In this document: positions 61,010-64,000 of the stretch, piece by piece
Layout: each line of letters begins with the position of its first letter
Numbering within the stretch: the first letter of the stretch is position 1
From: Bradyrhizobium sp. CIAT3101
GTDB taxonomy: Bacteria; Pseudomonadota; Alphaproteobacteria; Rhizobiales; Xanthobacteraceae
Length of the DNA stretch: 64,000 nucleotides
Assembly: GCF_029714945.1 (NCBI RefSeq)
Contig: NZ_CP121634.1
Span: 9,073,001 to 9,137,000 of the forward strand
Direction: 5' to 3'
Notes under the pieces: generated by a model
The model's database searches: none
Told to the model about the DNA's origin: nothing
What the model saw: only the letters and a program-made list of their open reading frames with translations
Program-made: the position numbers and the translations under genes

Positions 61010-62182
61010 TCACTTCATCGTGCACTTGTCGTGGAAACGATCCTGGTCGTTCTCCACGATCGTCGCCACGGTCTTCAGCGAGAGCTGGCCTTCGCCGTCC
61101 TTGACTACGTCCTGCAGATAGAAGCTCTGCACCGGGATGTGGTTCTTGCCGTATTTGAACGGGCCGCGCAGCGACTTGATGTTGGCCTTCTCCATCTCGG
61201 CCTTCATCGCGTCCTTCTTGCTGGTGTCGCCCTTCACCGCGACGACCGCGCTGTTGATCAGCTGGGCCGCGTCATAGGCCTGGGCGCCGTAGTAGGTCGG
61301 ACGCAAGCCGGTATACTTCTTGCGGTAGTCGGCGACGAAGCGCTTGTTCTGCTCGTTGGGCAGGTCGTTGACCCATTCCTGCGCGCCGGGAACGCCAAGC
61401 GCGTTCTCCTTCTGCAGCGGCAATGACAGCTCGTCGACGGTGAACGCCGTGTAGAGCGGCATCGTGCTCTTGAGGCCTGCCTGCGCATATTGGTTGAGGA
61501 ACTGCACACCGGCAGGACCCGGATAGAACACGAAGATCGACTCCGCGCCCGAGGCGCGCGCCTTGGAGAGCTCGGCGGAGAAGTCGAGCTGGCTCGGCCA
61601 CACCGTGTATTCCTCGCCCTTCACCTCGCCCTTGAACGTGCTCTTCACGCCCGCAAGCATGTCCTTGCCGGCCGCGTAGTTCGGCCCGATCAGGAACACG
61701 CTCTTGACGCCCTTCTGGTTCATGTAGAGGCCCATGGCGGCCGGCGTCTGGTCGTTCTGCCAGGAGGTCGAGAACACGTAAGGCGAACACAGCTCGCCCG
61801 CGAGCTGCGACGGGCCGGCATTGGCCGAGATCAGGAAGGTCTGCGAATCCACTGCGGTCTTGAGCGAGGCGAGCAGCACGTTCGACCAGATGTAGCCGGC
61901 GAGGAAATCGACCTTGTCGGACTGAACCAGTTTTTCGGTCTTCTGCTTGCCGACATCGGGCTTCTGGCCGTCATCCTCGTAGATCACCTCGACCGGCTTG
62001 CCGTCCATCTTGCGGCCCATGTGATCCAGTGCGAGCTCGAAGGAGTTGCGCATGTCGTTGCCGATCACGGCGCCCGGGCCGCTGAAGGTCGAGACGAAGC
62101 CGATCTTGATGGTGTCGCCGGCGAATGCCGGGCTCGCCAGCGCGAGCGCAGCCGCACCCGCCAGCCAGAATGCTGTCTTCAT
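61010..62182 (-). CDS. Periplasmic solute-binding protein, probable aromatic acid receptor
   Basis: The 390-residue protein has a signal peptide (MKTAFWLAGAAALALASPAFA) and a type I periplasmic fold (IKIGFVSTFSGPGAVIGNDMRNSFELAL, EVIYEDDGQKPDVGKQKTEKLV, FLAGYIWSNVLLA). It resembles rhizobial and Rhodopseudomonas binding proteins reported for benzoate-like and other aromatic acids. A strong AAGGAGGGGAG site precedes the start at 62182. No permease genes adjoin it, so it may serve the BoxR-linked livHMGF system at 45.4-48.8 kb. That pairing is inference. Confidence 0.82.
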   Translation of the reverse strand: MKTAFWLAGAAALALASPAFAGDTIKIGFVSTFSGPGAVIGNDMRNSFELALDHMGRKMDGKPVEVIYEDDGQKPDVGKQKTEKLVQSDKVDFLAGYIWSNVLLASLKTAVDSQTFLISANAGPSQLAGELCSPYVFSTSWQNDQTPAAMGLYMNQKGVKSVFLIGPNYAAGKDMLAGVKSTFKGEVKGEEYTVWPSQLDFSAELSKARASGAESIFVFYPGPAGVQFLNQYAQAGLKSTMPLYTAFTVDELSLPLQKENALGVPGAQEWVNDLPNEQNKRFVADYRKKYTGLRPTYYGAQAYDAAQLINSAVVAVKGDTSKKDAMKAEMEKANIKSLRGPFKYGKNHIPVQSFYLQDVVKDGEGQLSLKTVATIVENDQDRFHDKCTMK

Positions 62183-62480
62183 AACCACTCCCCTCCTTAT
62201 TATTGATCCCGGAAACGGGGTGATCGCCGCCCCGGGTCTGTCTCTATTGAACGCAAAATCTGTCGCGCCGCCAATGGCTCAGCGCTCGCCCTGCACCATA
62301 TTTCGCCCCAATCGCCGATGGCAAGAAATATAATTCTACTCACTTCGGCCGTGGCTGCGGCGCTTTTTCGCGGCCAATCGATACATCGGGCCTATTCCCC
62401 GATTGATGACGGCTATTGGACCACGGGGCCCAATCCGCACTTAAATGAGGAAAGTGAGCAGCGAGATTCGAGGGCACATC

Positions 62481-63743
62481 ATGACCACGACACCGCATCG
62501 CGTCGTCATCGTCGGCGCAGGCTTCGGCGGATTGGAGACGACCTACCGGCTGGCGGGCGCGCCGGTCGAGATCACGCTGATCGACCGCCGCAACCATCAT
62601 CTGTTTCAGCCGCTGCTGTACCAGGTCGCAACCGCCTCGCTCGCGACCAGCGAGATCGCCTGGCCGGTGCGCCATTTGATGCGCGACCGGCGCGAAGTGA
62701 CGACGCTGTTTGCGACCGTCAGCGGCGTCGATGCCGACAGGCGCTGTGTGCTGATCGACGACGGCAGCGAGGTGCCCTACGACACGCTGGTGCTCGCCAC
62801 CGGCGCGCGCCACGCCTATTTCGGCCACGACGAGTGGGAGGCTTGGGCGCCCGGCCTGAAGACGCTGGAAGACGCGACCACGCTGCGCCGTCACATCCTG
62901 GTGGCGTTCGAGCGCGCCGAGCGCGAGACCGATCCGGCCAGGCGCGCGGCGCGGCTGACTTTCGTCATCGTCGGCGCCGGCCCGACCGGCGTCGAGCTTG
63001 CCGGCACCATCGCCGAGATGGCGCACCACACGCTGCCTGCAGATTTCCGCAACATCGACACCCACAAGGCCCGGGTGGTCCTGATCGAGGCCGGCCCGCG
63101 CGTGCTCGCAGGCTTTCCCGACAATCTCTCGGCCTATGCGCAGGCCTCGCTGGAAAAGATCGGCGTCGAGGTCGTGCTCGGACAGGCCGTCACCGAGATC
63201 AATCGTGAGGGCGTCGTGTTCGGCGGCAAGCTGCTCGAGGCCAAGACACGAATTTGGGCCGCCGGCGTGCGCGCCTCGCCCGCCGCCGAATGGCTCGGCG
63301 CACCGGCTGATCGCGCCGGGCGCGTGCAGGTCGCAGACGATCTCACCATCCCGGGCCATCCCGAAATCTTCGCGATCGGCGACACCATCAATATCAACGC
63401 CTGGGAGGGCAAGCCGGTGCCCGGCATCGCGCCGGCCGCGAAGCAGCAGGGCCGCCACGTCGCCGAAACCATCAAGGCGCGGCTGCGGGGCGAGAGCAAG
63501 GGCGCATTCCGCTACAAGCACTCCGGCAGCCTCGCGCAGATCGGCAAGCGGCTCGCGGTGATCGATTTCGGCAAGGTGCAGCTGCGCGGCACCATCGCGT
63601 GGTGGATCTGGGGCATCGCCCACATCTACTTCCTGATCGGCCTGCGCCACCGCCTCAGCGTGGCGCTGAGCTGGCTCTGGATCTACGCGCGGGATCAGCG
63701 GGCGGCGCGGCTGATCACGCAAGGGAGCAGCAAGGTGGCGTAG
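62481..63743 (+). CDS. ndh: Type II NADH dehydrogenase
   Basis: The 420-residue flavoprotein has the FAD motif VVIVGAGFGGLETTYRL at the N-terminus, LVLATGARHAYFGHD, the NADH motif VIVGAGPTGVELAGTIAEM and AIGDTINI. The C-terminal GTIAWWIWGIAHIYFLIGLRHRLSVALSW is amphipathic and anchors the protein to the membrane. It feeds electrons from NADH to quinone without pumping protons. The start at 62481 follows GAGGG. Confidence 0.92.
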   Translation: MTTTPHRVVIVGAGFGGLETTYRLAGAPVEITLIDRRNHHLFQPLLYQVATASLATSEIAWPVRHLMRDRREVTTLFATVSGVDADRRCVLIDDGSEVPYDTLVLATGARHAYFGHDEWEAWAPGLKTLEDATTLRRHILVAFERAERETDPARRAARLTFVIVGAGPTGVELAGTIAEMAHHTLPADFRNIDTHKARVVLIEAGPRVLAGFPDNLSAYAQASLEKIGVEVVLGQAVTEINREGVVFGGKLLEAKTRIWAAGVRASPAAEWLGAPADRAGRVQVADDLTIPGHPEIFAIGDTININAWEGKPVPGIAPAAKQQGRHVAETIKARLRGESKGAFRYKHSGSLAQIGKRLAVIDFGKVQLRGTIAWWIWGIAHIYFLIGLRHRLSVALSWLWIYARDQRAARLITQGSSKVA

Positions 63744-63752
63744 CTTTTCTTC

Positions 63753-63888
63753 CTTCTCCCCTTGCGGGAGAAGGTGGCGCGAAGCGCCGGATGAGGGGTC
63801 TCTCTCCGCTCGCGAGACCGTCTTCGAGGGGAGAACCCCTCACCCGGCTTCGCTCTGCGAAGCCACCCTCTCCCGCAAGGGGAGAGGG
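63753..63888. repeat. Palindromic intergenic repeat, family D copy 2
   Basis: CTTCTCCCCTTGCGGGAGAA and TCTCCCGCAAGGGGAGAGGG ends, with inner GAAGCGCCGGATGAGGGG / CCCCTCACCCGGCTTCG arms, form a long hairpin between the convergent ndh and solute-binding protein genes. Confidence 0.8.
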
Positions 63889-63911
63889 TGCAGCAGCGCT
63901 CGCGGCCGCCC

Positions 63912-64000
63912 CTATTTCACCAACTCGCACCCACCCTCTGCCATCGGGCGAAACGCCTGCTCCGCGGGAATCGTCGAGACCAGCTTGTAATAATCGTACG
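63912..64000 (-). CDS. 3' end of a LivK-like solute-binding protein gene (partial)
   Basis: The last 29 codons read YDYYKLVSTIPAEQAFRPMA then EGGCELVK and a TAG stop. This C-terminus is characteristic of rhizobial branched-chain-type solute-binding proteins (STIPAEQAFRPMAEGGC). The rest lies beyond the window. Confidence 0.75.
   Translation of the reverse strand, partial: YDYYKLVSTIPAEQAFRPMAEGGCELVK

Noticed and set aside
1..64000. CRISPR arrays, tRNA and rRNA genes
   Set aside because: No direct repeat-spacer arrays and no cloverleaf or rRNA sequences were seen; the repeats present are dispersed palindromes.

Overview
The window reads as a chromosomal segment of a slow-growing rhizobium of the genus Bradyrhizobium, close to B. 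diazoefficiens/B. japonicum. Pointers are high GC, a haloalkane dehalogenase almost identical to my memory of DbjA, a BjaI/BjaR1-type quorum-sensing pair, the alphaproteobacterial regulator GcrA, a SAM-II riboswitch on metZ, and many long palindromic intergenic repeats. These identifications come from recall of protein families and sequence motifs; no database search was run.

Layout. 1-9.8 kb: methionine synthesis (metZ behind a SAM-II riboswitch and terminator), an opgC-SGNH-SGNH envelope-glucan operon, apaG, hslO, argD-argF and gcrA. 9.8-17.7 kb: the complete phosphate regulon phoR-pstSCAB-phoU-phoB on the minus strand, with a Pho box before pstS and a flippase-like membrane protein gene upstream of phoR. 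18-24 kb: dbjA with its TetR regulator, an OmpA/BON-like outer-envelope gene, a polysaccharide deacetylase and an SDR. 24-34 kb: an aerobic benzoyl-CoA (box) cluster, boxB, boxC, a DUF309 gene, an alpha/beta hydrolase and benzoate-CoA ligase, with the divergent regulator gene boxR. It is interrupted between boxC and the DUF309 gene by a 2635-bp IS1595-like element carrying passenger genes. 34-39 kb: truncated haemoglobin, a zinc/B12-binding-like protein, transglutaminase-like protein, Kef-type antiporter and PRC-barrel protein. 39-45 kb: an IclR-Rieske oxygenase-glutamine synthetase-like cluster and a MarR-MFS efflux operon. 45-51 kb: a livHMGF-type ABC transporter with a BoxR-like operator, then the bjaI/bjaR1 quorum-sensing locus. 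51-61 kb: a quinate/shikimate catabolic cluster with its own ABC transporter (LysR, AroE-like, LivK-like, LivHMGF, Gfo/Idh, dehydroshikimate dehydratase). 61-64 kb: another solute-binding protein, type II NADH dehydrogenase and the 3' end of a further solute-binding protein.

How it fits together. Much of the window serves aromatic compound uptake and breakdown: benzoate via CoA ligation and epoxidation, quinate/shikimate to protocatechuate, and an unknown aromatic or amine substrate via the Rieske/GS pair. The repeated operator word TGCA-N6-TGCA ties the box genes to the distant livHMGF transporter, so that transporter is probably a benzoate importer. The most striking observation is that the IS element landed inside a BoxR-type operator. 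Its 8-bp target duplication (ACTTTGTT), together with the GCA/TGC at the element's tips, rebuilds an operator-like sequence at both junctions.
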